From positions 248,001 through 312,000 of the forward strand of contig JABCZH010000003.1 of assembly GCA_013289795.1 (NCBI GenBank): DNA of 64,000 bases. Reading direction: 5' to 3'. This document shows, in pieces, positions 51,025 to 59,321 of the stretch (position 1 is the stretch's first letter; each line of letters begins with the position of its first letter). Under the pieces are notes generated by a model that saw nothing but the letters and a program-made list of their open reading frames with translations, did not search any database and was not told the origin of the DNA. A program made the position numbers and the translations under genes. The stretch comes from Acidobacteriota bacterium. Lineage in GTDB: Bacteria > Acidobacteriota > Terriglobia > Terriglobales > Acidobacteriaceae.

Positions 51025-52670
51025 AGCCCCAGCCCACAGGCCGCTGGGACCGTGAGACCGCCCTCGTAGGCCAGCTTGCCGCCGCGGCATCACTGGTGTC
51101 GTTCCTGTTCTACTTCCGCCACGGCGACCTGCTGCTTTACGGCGATGCTGTTGCCCACATCAACATCGCCCGCCGGGTGTTTGATTCTCGAACTCCTGGC
51201 CTGCTTCAGCTCGGCACCGTTTGGCTGCCTCTGCCTCATCTGTTGGTGATTCCATTTCTGCTCTCCGATGCCGCTTGGCAAACCGGGGTTGGCGGCGCAA
51301 TTCCTTCCATGGTTGCCTACGTATTGGGAATCGTGGGTGTATTTCGTTTAGTGCTCGGAGCCTTGGGTCACGAAGCCAAGCCGAGTCCAGCCGCCCGCGT
51401 GTCGGCCTGGCTCGCTGCCGCGATCTACGCCGGGAATCCCAACCTGCTCTACCTGCAAACCACGGCAATGACCGAGCCGTTGTATCTGGCGTTGTTCATC
51501 TGGGCCCTGGTCCACTTCACCGAGTTCGCGCGATCGGCGACGACAGTGAACGCAACCACCCGCGCACTGTCCTGTTCACTGACCAAATGTGGCTTATGCC
51601 TCGCAGCCGCGTGTCTAACGCGCTATGACGGATGGTTCCTGGCCGCCATAGTGTGCGTGGCAGCCGTGGTTGTGGTGATTCGTTCGGATAAGAGTCGCAG
51701 CCTTGCTCCCGCCCTTGCGCGATTCGTCTTGCTGGCCGCGGCAGCGCCGCTGTTGTGGTTGGGCTACAACGCGATTGTTTATCGCAATCCTCTCGAGTTC
51801 GCCAACGGGCCCTACTCCGCCCGCGCCATCGAGCAAAAGACAATGCAGAGCCATCCCGGTGCTCACGATTTGCCGGTTGCCTTCAGTTACTTCCTCAAGT
51901 CCGCCGAGCTGAATATGACGGAAGCAGGTTGGCAGAAGCTGTGGGTGGGGGTTCTACTGTTCGGCACGCTGATGGTCTTCGTCTTCGATCTCCGCCTGTG
52001 GCCTTTGCTCCTGGTCTGGACACCACTGGTCTTCTATTCCCTGTCGATCTCATACAGCGGCGTCCCAATCTACCTTCCACCCTGGTGGCCGTTTTCCCTC
52101 TACAACACTCGCTACGGGCTGGAGCTTCTTCCGGCCTTCGCGACGCTCACCGCCGTGACCATGCATTTTCTGCTGGCGCTTGCACGCGGTCGCTGGATGA
52201 AGACCGCGGCGGCTATAGTGATCGTAGGCCTGGTTGCCGCCAGCTACGCTTCAGACTGGCGTGTTCAGCCCATCTGCTACCGCGAAGCTTGGGTCAACTC
52301 GCGCACCCGCATCACTCTCGAAACTGAACTGGCGACCAACCTGAGGCTGCTGCCGCACGACGCCGCGCTCCTCATGTACCTAGGCGATCACGTCGGCGCT
52401 CTGCAACGTGCAGGCATCCCGTTGCACCAGACCATCAACGAAGGCAACCATCGCCCTTGGGCCCACCCGACCGACCCCGAAGGCCTGTGGGAGCGGACTC
52501 TGGCCGATCCCCGTCGGTACGCCGACTATGTTATTGCCGTGGGTGGTGATCCCGTCGCTGCCGCCGTGCAGAAAGACGCCCAGAAACGCGGCCTCACTTC
52601 CATGGTCGTCATTCACACCGAGGGCCAGCCCCCGGCCACCATCTACTGGACCGGTCGCGTCACCCGGTAA
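51021..52670 (+). CDS. Multi-span membrane protein, GT-C glycosyltransferase-like
   Basis: 549 residues with about ten hydrophobic helices. The first loop has GDLLLYGDAVAHINIARRVF, followed by LLQLGTVWLPLPHLLVIPFL, YLQTTAMTEPLYLALFIWAL and LAAACLTRYDGWFLAAI, the layout of GT-C/PMT-like transferases, with Asp in the first loop as putative catalytic residue. A soluble C-terminal part (about 420-549) follows. Donor and acceptor unknown. It overlaps the kinase gene by four bases, so the three genes form one operon. Confidence 0.75.
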   Translation: MKPQPTGRWDRETALVGQLAAAASLVSFLFYFRHGDLLLYGDAVAHINIARRVFDSRTPGLLQLGTVWLPLPHLLVIPFLLSDAAWQTGVGGAIPSMVAYVLGIVGVFRLVLGALGHEAKPSPAARVSAWLAAAIYAGNPNLLYLQTTAMTEPLYLALFIWALVHFTEFARSATTVNATTRALSCSLTKCGLCLAAACLTRYDGWFLAAIVCVAAVVVVIRSDKSRSLAPALARFVLLAAAAPLLWLGYNAIVYRNPLEFANGPYSARAIEQKTMQSHPGAHDLPVAFSYFLKSAELNMTEAGWQKLWVGVLLFGTLMVFVFDLRLWPLLLVWTPLVFYSLSISYSGVPIYLPPWWPFSLYNTRYGLELLPAFATLTAVTMHFLLALARGRWMKTAAAIVIVGLVAASYASDWRVQPICYREAWVNSRTRITLETELATNLRLLPHDAALLMYLGDHVGALQRAGIPLHQTINEGNHRPWAHPTDPEGLWERTLADPRRYADYVIAVGGDPVAAAVQKDAQKRGLTSMVVIHTEGQPPATIYWTGRVTR

Positions 52671-52749
52671 TCACGCCGGTTAACTGGCCAGCCGACTAAG
52701 CGGTTCCGGCGCAGTTTTCCGGTGATAGAATCCAGCCAAACTCAGCTTC

Positions 52750-53457
52750 ATGCCCACGCCGCATCACATCTACGAGATTTTGCACACGGAGATGACCTCG
52801 ATGGTCGGGGTTTCGATGGTGCGGTTGGTTGTGGCGGCGATCCTGGGAGGCTTGATCGGACTCGAGCGCGAACTGAAGCATCGTCCCGCCGGGCTTCGTA
52901 CCAATCTGTTCATCTGCCTCGGAGCGGCCATGTATACCATCCTCTCCGATTCCCTGGCAGTCGAACATATCGGAGATCACACTCGCATCGCCGCCCAGAT
53001 CATTCCTGGCATAGGCTTTATTGGAGCCGGCACCATCATTCACGCCGGGCGCGATCTGGTCACCGGCATCACTTCAGCGGCAACGCTGTTTGTAGTGGCT
53101 TCGGTCGGCATGGCGGTCGGCGGAGGTTTCTATCTCACCGCCAGCTTCGCCACCGGGCTCATTCTGATTTGTCTGTTCCTCCTCGGCAGCGCAGAGGAAC
53201 GATTGAGTCTCAAGTTGGCCGTCCATACCTATGAGGTCACGGGAGCAAGTGCCGAGGAAATCAGTAAAGAGGTAAATCGTATTCTGGAATGCGTCCACTC
53301 CATGACTCAAAACGTCGTGATTGCCGCTACGCCCCAGCACGTGCGATTTCAATTCGACGTTGAAGGCACTCGCAAGGAGCAACAGCAGGTTTTCCACGGG
53401 CTCAAACAGTCGACGGTTCTCGCCAGTGCCGTCCCGCTGGGGCAAGCGCAGGATTGA
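52750..53457 (+). CDS. MgtC/SapB-family membrane protein
   Basis: 235 residues. MgtC core helices: MVRLVVAAILGGLIGLEREL, LRTNLFICLGAAMYTILSDS, QIIPGIGFIGAGTIIHAG, VTGITSAATLFVVASVGMAVG. A C-terminal ACT-like soluble domain at about 150-235 (LSLKLAVHTYEVTGASAEEI). MgtC is linked to magnesium limitation and inhibition of the F-ATPase. Its TGA is followed directly by the ATG of dapF. Confidence 0.88.
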   Translation: MPTPHHIYEILHTEMTSMVGVSMVRLVVAAILGGLIGLERELKHRPAGLRTNLFICLGAAMYTILSDSLAVEHIGDHTRIAAQIIPGIGFIGAGTIIHAGRDLVTGITSAATLFVVASVGMAVGGGFYLTASFATGLILICLFLLGSAEERLSLKLAVHTYEVTGASAEEISKEVNRILECVHSMTQNVVIAATPQHVRFQFDVEGTRKEQQQVFHGLKQSTVLASAVPLGQAQD

Positions 53458-54252
53458 ATGAGTCCGCCCGCCACCGTCATTCCTTTCGTGAAAGCCAGCG
53501 CCTGCGGCAACGACTTCCTGATGATTGATGGCACGCACGCACCCGACGACCCAGCCGAGCTCAGCCGCCGCCTCTGCGACCGTCATCAAGGCGTCGGCGC
53601 CGACGGCGTGGAGTGGCTTTTCCCAGCTTCCGACGCCGATGTCTCCGCCCGCCTTTTCAATGCCGATGGCTCGGAGGCGGAAATCTCCGGCAATGGCACC
53701 CGCTGTGTCGCTGCCTATCTTTGTGCGGACCGCGCCGCAGAAAAGATCGTCGTAAAAACCGGCGCCGGTTTGAAGACTTGCACCCTGACCTCCCGCTGCG
53801 AAACTCAGTATGAATTTGAAATCGCCATGGGTGAACCGCAAGTCGGAAGGGAATTGCCGGTGAAACTCGCATCGCGGGAAGTTCGGGGTATTCCCGTCTC
53901 CATGGGGAATCCTCACTACGTGATTTTTGTGAAGCAGTTCGCTCCCGAATGGCAGTCCGAGTCGGCTGAAATTGGACGGCATCTCGACTTCAAGCAGGGG
54001 ATTAATGTTGAGCTAGTAACCATTGAAGCCAAAAACAATATCACTGCACGCTTCTTCGAGCGTGGCGTAGGTGAAACCCAGTCTTCCGGCACCGGTTCCT
54101 GCGCTGCTGCCGTTGCAGCCATCGCCACCAAGAAGGCTGAATCACCCGTGCGCGTGCATGCTCCCGGAGGCACACAAACAGTGCGCTGGCATGGCCAGGT
54201 GTTTCTCCGCGGACCGGCTCAGCTTATCTGCCGCGGAGAGTTTTTCCTTTAA
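53458..54252 (+). CDS. dapF: Diaminopimelate epimerase
   Basis: 264 residues. Converts LL-DAP to meso-DAP for lysine and peptidoglycan. Catalytic Cys residues in EISGNGTRCVAAY and SSGTGSCAAAVAAI; FVKASACGNDFLMIDG is the usual N-terminus. ATG follows the mgtC stop with no gap. The meso-DAP made here is the substrate component recycled by mpl downstream. Confidence 0.95.
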   Translation: MSPPATVIPFVKASACGNDFLMIDGTHAPDDPAELSRRLCDRHQGVGADGVEWLFPASDADVSARLFNADGSEAEISGNGTRCVAAYLCADRAAEKIVVKTGAGLKTCTLTSRCETQYEFEIAMGEPQVGRELPVKLASREVRGIPVSMGNPHYVIFVKQFAPEWQSESAEIGRHLDFKQGINVELVTIEAKNNITARFFERGVGETQSSGTGSCAAAVAAIATKKAESPVRVHAPGGTQTVRWHGQVFLRGPAQLICRGEFFL

Positions 54253-54264
54253 GATTGAACTCAC

Positions 54265-55239
54265 ATGCCGCCTACGCCGAGCCCGCGCGTCAAACCACCC
54301 GCTCTCCAGCCCGGTGACACCGTCGGCATCGTCGCACCCGCCAGCAACATCAAACGCGAACTGCTCGATGCCGGATGCCAAGCCTTGCGTACTCTTGGGT
54401 ATAAGCCTTTCTATTTCGACTCGATTCTCGATCATGATCTGTACTTCGCCGGATCCGTAAAGCGCCGGGCACAGGAACTTGAAGATATGTTTCTGCGCCC
54501 CGAAGTACGCGCCATCGTCTGCGCCCGCGGCGGATACGGCGCAAACTATCTGCTCGACAGCATCGATCTGGAGGAAATCAGGTCTCATCCCAAGATTTTC
54601 GTCGGCTACAGCGACATCACGACGCTGCTGACTTATTTTGCTGATGCGGCTGGTCTCATCACATTCCATGGCCCGATGGTCGCCAAAGACTTCGCCCACG
54701 AGGGCGGAGTGGACCTGGCATCGTGGAAAGCCGCATTGGGTGGCAGTTCAGAGTGGGCGTTGGATCTCGCGGGCGTGAAGCCTCTAGTCGAAGGCTCAGC
54801 CGAAGGCGCTCTTTACGGTGGTTGTCTCTCCATGCTGGTGGCGTCGTTGGGCACGCCCTACGAAATCCAGACCGCTGGAACCATATTGTTCATCGAAGAC
54901 GTTGCCACCCGCCCCTACCAGATCGACCGCATGCTCATGCAGTTGAAGCTGGCCGGCAAGCTGAACGGCGTTCGCGGCCTGGTCTTTGGCGAAATGCTGG
55001 ACTGTCAGCAGAATCGGAATCAAAGCTATACCTTGGAAGAAGTCGTGCTGCGCATCGTCGGCGACTTGCGAGTGCCGATCGCATACGGCCTGCGCTCCGG
55101 CCACGTCTCGCATGGCAACATCACATTACCGATTGGCGTTCGCACGGCATTAAACGTGACGAGCGGAGAAGTGAGCCTGAGAATCCTGGAGCCGGCAACA
55201 ATCGCAACTAGCAAAAAGAACGTGCAGGCAGGTAACTAG
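54265..55239 (+). CDS. ldcA: LD-carboxypeptidase (S66 family)
   Basis: 324 residues, cytoplasmic. Nucleophile Ser in IFVGYSDITTLLTYF near 113; LQPGDTVGIVAPAS N-terminus; CARGGYGANYLLDSID; Glu/His region in LFIEDVATRPYQIDRML and LRSGHVSHGNITLPIG. It removes the terminal D-Ala from L-Ala-D-Glu-mDAP-D-Ala tetrapeptides, giving the tripeptide used by Mpl encoded 52 bases downstream. Confidence 0.93.
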   Translation: MPPTPSPRVKPPALQPGDTVGIVAPASNIKRELLDAGCQALRTLGYKPFYFDSILDHDLYFAGSVKRRAQELEDMFLRPEVRAIVCARGGYGANYLLDSIDLEEIRSHPKIFVGYSDITTLLTYFADAAGLITFHGPMVAKDFAHEGGVDLASWKAALGGSSEWALDLAGVKPLVEGSAEGALYGGCLSMLVASLGTPYEIQTAGTILFIEDVATRPYQIDRMLMQLKLAGKLNGVRGLVFGEMLDCQQNRNQSYTLEEVVLRIVGDLRVPIAYGLRSGHVSHGNITLPIGVRTALNVTSGEVSLRILEPATIATSKKNVQAGN

Positions 55240-55245
55240 AGCGGG

Positions 55246-55287
55246 GTTCCTCCGTGTTCCCCTGTGTCCCCTGTGGTTAAGACTTTG
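55246..55287. repeat. CTCTGTG-type intergenic repeat, copy 5
   Basis: TTCCTCCGTGTTCCCCTG, then TGTCCCCTGTGGTTAAGACTT. It fills almost the whole gap between ldcA and mpl. Confidence 0.75.
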
Positions 55288-55291
55288 ATTT

Positions 55292-56725
55292 ATGACGAAC
55301 GCTAAACACATTCACTTGATCGGCATCTGCGGCACCGCAATGGCCTCCCTCGCCGGCATGCTACAGCAGCGCGCATTCCGCGTCACTGGATCGGACGCCG
55401 CCGCCTATCCCCCGATGTCCGACTTCCTGGCCTCGCTCGGCATTCCCGTCCACCAGCCATTTGCTGTCGAGAATCTTAGTCCCGTTCCCGACTTGGTCGT
55501 CGTCGGCAACGTGGTCTCCCGCGGCAACGTCGAACTGGAGCACATTCTCGACCAGCGCATCCCCTTCTGCTCGCTGCCCCAGATTCTGCACGACGAGTTC
55601 CTTCGCGGCAAAGAAGTCCTGGTCGTAGCCGGCACCCACGGCAAGACCACCACCACCTCAATTCTGGCCTGGATATTTCAGTCCACCGGATTGCAGCCGT
55701 CGTTCCTCATCGGCGGCATCGCTGAGAACTTCGGCAGCAGCTTTCAGCTGGGACAAGGCAAGCACTTCATCCTCGAAGGTGACGAATACGACACCGCCTT
55801 CTTCGACAAAGGCCCGAAATTCCTCCACTACTTTCCCGACGCCGTCATTCTCACTTCAGTCGAGTTCGATCATGCCGACATCTACAAGGACCTCGACGCG
55901 GTGGAAACCGCATTCCAGCGCCTCGTCAACCTCGTTCCCAAGCGAGGCCGGATCATCGGTTTCGACAGCGGAGAAAGCATCGACCGCTGCCTGGCCCGCG
56001 CCTTCTGCCCCGTCGAGCGCTACGGTTCTAGCACGCAGGCAACCTGGCGAATCACCGATCTGCATCTGGATCCCGCACGCACCACCTGGACCGTCCTCCG
56101 CAACGGCCAGCCCTGGGCCAACTTCGAATTCCCCCTGGCCGGTGAATACAACGTCTGGAACGCGACCGCCGCTGCTGCTCTGGCTGCGGGTTACGGCGTA
56201 TCCAAAGAGCAGGTTTCTGCAGCGCTCAAAACTTTCAAAAGCGTGAAGCGCCGCCTCGAAGTTCGTGCGACGATAAACGGCGTCACCATCATTGATGACT
56301 TCGCTCATCACCCCACCGCGATCGCAGGAACGCTGAAAGCTCTGCGCTCCCGTTATCCCGGTTCGCGCCTGTGGGTGATTCTCGAGCCGCGTTCCAATAC
56401 TCTTCGCCGCAATGTTTTTCAAAGCGATCTAGCCAAGAGCTTGGCGCTGGCTGACGAAGTAGTAGTCGCCGAGGTTTTCAAGTCCGAAGCGATTCCCGAA
56501 GCCAAGCGTCTCGATCTTGCCGCAGTCGCTGCCGACCTGAAGACGCACGGCCGTCGGGCGCGCATCGTTTCCACAGCCGACAGCATCGTGCAGCTCGTCG
56601 CCCCCGAACTGCGCTCGGGAGATGTAGTCGCAATTCTGTCCAACGGCGGCTTCGGCGGGATTTACGACAAACTGCCGGAGCGCTTGCAGTCACTGGCTGT
56701 GAGCCAGGCTAAGGCCGGACGATAA
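55292..56725 (+). CDS. mpl: UDP-MurNAc:tripeptide ligase (Mpl)
   Basis: 477 residues. N-terminal Mur domain (HIHLIGICGTAMASLAGML), ATP loop VVAGTHGKTTTTSILAW near 111-127, LEGDEYDTAFFDKGPKFL with the Mpl-specific GDEYD, and C-terminal domain with IDDFAHHPTAIAGTLKAL and LEPRSNTLRRNVFQ. The enzyme ligates recycled L-Ala-D-Glu-mDAP tripeptide to UDP-MurNAc. It completes a set with ldcA and the lytic transglycosylase. Confidence 0.94.
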   Translation: MTNAKHIHLIGICGTAMASLAGMLQQRAFRVTGSDAAAYPPMSDFLASLGIPVHQPFAVENLSPVPDLVVVGNVVSRGNVELEHILDQRIPFCSLPQILHDEFLRGKEVLVVAGTHGKTTTTSILAWIFQSTGLQPSFLIGGIAENFGSSFQLGQGKHFILEGDEYDTAFFDKGPKFLHYFPDAVILTSVEFDHADIYKDLDAVETAFQRLVNLVPKRGRIIGFDSGESIDRCLARAFCPVERYGSSTQATWRITDLHLDPARTTWTVLRNGQPWANFEFPLAGEYNVWNATAAAALAAGYGVSKEQVSAALKTFKSVKRRLEVRATINGVTIIDDFAHHPTAIAGTLKALRSRYPGSRLWVILEPRSNTLRRNVFQSDLAKSLALADEVVVAEVFKSEAIPEAKRLDLAAVAADLKTHGRRARIVSTADSIVQLVAPELRSGDVVAILSNGGFGGIYDKLPERLQSLAVSQAKAGR

Positions 56726-56746
56726 CATGGAGACTCAACCCACACC

Positions 56747-57475
56747 GTGATCCGCACTCTTGTCCTACTGACGTTCTGGGCGTTGGCGCTGATTCCCGTG
56801 GCGCTCTTTTTCATCCCCTGGTCATTTCTTGTCGGCAACGTCAATCTTATGTACAAGGTCTTCATGTGGGGCGCTGCCACCGGAGTTCGCCTCGTCGGCG
56901 TGCGAACCCGCGTCATCGGCCTCGACAAACTCGATCCCGATCGCACTTACGTATTCATGTCCAACCATATTTCGAATCTCGATCCGGCCATCACCGTCCC
57001 GCTGCTTCCGCGCCGCACCTCAGTTCTTATCAAGAGAGAACTGTTCAATATCCCAATCATGGGCAAGGCCATGCGCATGGGATCGATGGTTCCTGTCGAC
57101 CGCGGCGACCGCGATGCCGGCATCGCTGCCGTGAAGTTTGCCGCTGAAGTCGTCCGCCAGGGAGTCAATATGACCATCTATGTAGAAGGCCATCGCTCCT
57201 TCGACGGCAAGCTGATCCCCTTCAAGAAAGGCCCGTTTTATCTAGCGGAAGGGTGCAAAGTTCCGGTCGTGCCAATCACCATCGCCGGCACCCACTACGT
57301 CATGCCCAAGACCCGATTCGCCATCAAGCCCGGCCCGGTGGACGTAATCTTCCACGCTCCCATCGAACCAAAAGATTTCGGAACCCGTGACGAACTGATG
57401 GAGAAAGTTCGCCAAGTAATCGACAGCGGCCTACCGCCGGAATTCCAAAGCAACAAAAACACAGCGTCAGCCTGA
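56747..57475 (+). CDS. plsC: 1-acyl-glycerol-3-phosphate acyltransferase family
   Basis: 242 residues from GTG 56747. N-terminal membrane helix (LVLLTFWALALIPVALFFI). Acyltransferase motifs: NHISNLD (H-x4-D, near 72), RMGSMVPVDRGDRDAG, TIYVEGHRSFDGKLIPFKKG and VPVVPITIAG. Makes phosphatidic acid from lysophosphatidate. Confidence 0.9.
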   Translation: MIRTLVLLTFWALALIPVALFFIPWSFLVGNVNLMYKVFMWGAATGVRLVGVRTRVIGLDKLDPDRTYVFMSNHISNLDPAITVPLLPRRTSVLIKRELFNIPIMGKAMRMGSMVPVDRGDRDAGIAAVKFAAEVVRQGVNMTIYVEGHRSFDGKLIPFKKGPFYLAEGCKVPVVPITIAGTHYVMPKTRFAIKPGPVDVIFHAPIEPKDFGTRDELMEKVRQVIDSGLPPEFQSNKNTASA

Positions 57476-57480
57476 AGGTT

Positions 57481-57543
57481 TTCCCCTGTGATCCGGAGCC
57501 TGCCCTGAGCGAAGTCGAAGGGTGCCCTCTGTGGTTAAGGTTT
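57481..57543. repeat. Composite intergenic repeat overlapping the lpxD stop
   Basis: A CCCCTGTG half and a CCCTCTGTGGTTAAGG half of the CTCTGTG-type repeat flank CCTGAGCGAAGTCGAAGGG (57504-57522), another short repeat common in environmental bacteria. The TTAA of the repeat supplies the lpxD stop codon (57535-57537). Confidence 0.65.
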
Positions 57544-58533
57544 CTGGCTCCGGACCGCTCGCGCAATCTCGGGCAACCGACTCAACAAAGCCGAATATTT
57601 CAACCACAGCTTGTGCTCCACCGCCGGCGCTCCGCTGACAATCGCCCCGGCTTCGATGTCCCCAGCCACCCCGCTCTGTGGCGTCACGATCGCGCCATCT
57701 CCCACTTTGCAATGCCCCACCACACCCACCTGTCCAGTGAGAATCACGTTGTTGCCAATCTCCGTCGACCCTGCGAGTCCCACCTGCGAAGCTAACAGCG
57801 CGTCCTCGCCGATCCATGAGCCATGGCCCACCTGCACTAGGTTGTCGATCTTCGTTCCACGCCCGATGTGAGTCTCGCCGACGCTCGCCCGGTCAATGCA
57901 CGAGTTCGCCTGGATCTCGACATCGTCCTCAATCACCACCGGTTGCGGCTGCGGAATCTTGTGCCAGCGCCCGGCGTCATCTTTGGCAAAGCCAAAGCCA
58001 TCCGCGCCAATCACCGCGCCGTTTTGCAGCAGCACATGGTTGCCAAGGCGACACCCCTCGCGCACCACCGCATGCGAATGTGCAAAGAAGTTGTCTCCGA
58101 TCTTTGCCCCGCGATAAATGACCACATGCGCCAGCAGCACGGAGTTCTTGCCGATCTCAACGTCCTCTCCAATCACCACATAAGGCCCCACGTGCGCGCC
58201 CGCAGCGATCCGCGCCGAAACATGCACCACCGCCGTCGCGTGCACTCCCGCCGCATACTTCGCCGGCTGATGAAATAATCCAATCGCCTTTGCGAACGCC
58301 AAATAAGGATTCTTGCTGCGCAGCATGGCCGACGAAATGGCAGGGAAGTCATCGGCCACAATCACCGCAGCCGCCTTGGTGGTGCGCGCCGCGGCCGCGT
58401 ACTTGGGATTGGCGACGAACGTGATCTGTCCGGACCCGGCTTCTTCAATGCCGGCCACGCCGGTGATTTCAGTCTCAGGCGAGCCATTTTCCAGCCGCGC
58501 GCCCAGAGTGGAAGCGATCTGTGCAAGTTTCAT
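57535..58533 (-). CDS. lpxD: UDP-3-O-acylglucosamine N-acyltransferase
   Basis: 332 residues. N-terminal uridine-binding domain (about 1-100, with FVANPKYAAAARTTKAAAVI) and left-handed beta-helix hexapeptide repeats (about 100-300). Catalytic His in IDNLVQVGHGSWIGEDALLA near 235. Third step of lipid A synthesis. C-terminal helix LWLKYSALLSRLPEIARAV is normal. The stop codon lies in an intergenic repeat. Confidence 0.95.
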   Translation of the reverse strand: MKLAQIASTLGARLENGSPETEITGVAGIEEAGSGQITFVANPKYAAAARTTKAAAVIVADDFPAISSAMLRSKNPYLAFAKAIGLFHQPAKYAAGVHATAVVHVSARIAAGAHVGPYVVIGEDVEIGKNSVLLAHVVIYRGAKIGDNFFAHSHAVVREGCRLGNHVLLQNGAVIGADGFGFAKDDAGRWHKIPQPQPVVIEDDVEIQANSCIDRASVGETHIGRGTKIDNLVQVGHGSWIGEDALLASQVGLAGSTEIGNNVILTGQVGVVGHCKVGDGAIVTPQSGVAGDIEAGAIVSGAPAVEHKLWLKYSALLSRLPEIARAVRSQKP

Positions 58534-58608
58534 GGTGGTTATCCGTGGAGAGAATCGGAAGGGTGATTGTAACGGAGGCAGCGCGATTAGAGTGAACCGG
58601 CCAAGGCT

Positions 58609-59142
58609 TCAACTTTTTGGTCGCTTTGCCTTTGATCTTGCGCGTTGGTACTTGAGCGCAATCATGCCCCGCGAATAAGTCTTGTTCTCCACCAGCGTGA
58701 AGTCGCGTTGCGGAAAGCCGTTGGGAAACAGCGGGATGCCTTCGCCGAGCAATACCGGAACCATCCCGATGTAGAGTTCATCCACCAGGTCAGCTTTGAG
58801 GAACTCGCGCGCCAGCTCGCCCCCACCCATCAGCCAGATGTTCTTGCCAGGTTTCTTGCGAATCTGACGAATCAAGGCTGCGGGAGACTGGTCGGTAAAG
58901 GTGATGCCGCTACGTTTGCCAGGCGGCTGCGAACGGGAAAGGACGTACGTCGCCATTGCCGAGCCACTGAAAGCGCCACCTGCGGCGTCGAGAGTCTTGC
59001 GACCCATGACGGCCGTATCAATCGTGGCGAAAAAGGGAGCCATCGAGTAGTCCTTGGGCATGAAAAGAAAGTCGACGGCGCCGCTGGGACGAGCAATATA
59101 ACCGTCGATACTAACGCCGAGACCGAGGACGACTTTCCGCAC
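58609..59142 (-). CDS. Dihydrofolate-reductase-family (RibD C-terminal-like) protein
   Basis: 177 residues from GTG 59142, where the fold begins (RKVVLGLGVSIDGYIARPSG). Motifs: AVMGRKTLDAAGG, TYVLSRSQ, PGKNIWLMGGGELAREFLKA and VDELYIGMVPVLLGEGIPLF. These define the DHFR/RibD-C superfamily; true dihydrofolate reductase activity is not implied. Substrate unknown. Confidence 0.85.
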   Translation of the reverse strand: MRKVVLGLGVSIDGYIARPSGAVDFLFMPKDYSMAPFFATIDTAVMGRKTLDAAGGAFSGSAMATYVLSRSQPPGKRSGITFTDQSPAALIRQIRKKPGKNIWLMGGGELAREFLKADLVDELYIGMVPVLLGEGIPLFPNGFPQRDFTLVENKTYSRGMIALKYQRARSKAKRPKS

Positions 59143-59321
59143 GACGGGATTATAGACAGGTGTGCAAATTCTTTCATCTTGACCACTCCTACCCCCGTGA
59201 ACCACAATGCTGTGCCTCAATTCTGCGGACCCCCGCCGCAAGAGCAGCCGCACCGGCGAGACCAACGCCCGTGCGTGAGGAAGATTGTTCCCCTGGAAAC
59301 CAAGATTTTAAGGAGAAAGCC

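Noticed and set aside
55246-55287. Iterated units resembling a short CRISPR array
   Set aside because: Units are under 10 bases with no regular spacers and no cas genes; they belong to the dispersed CTCTGTG-type family.
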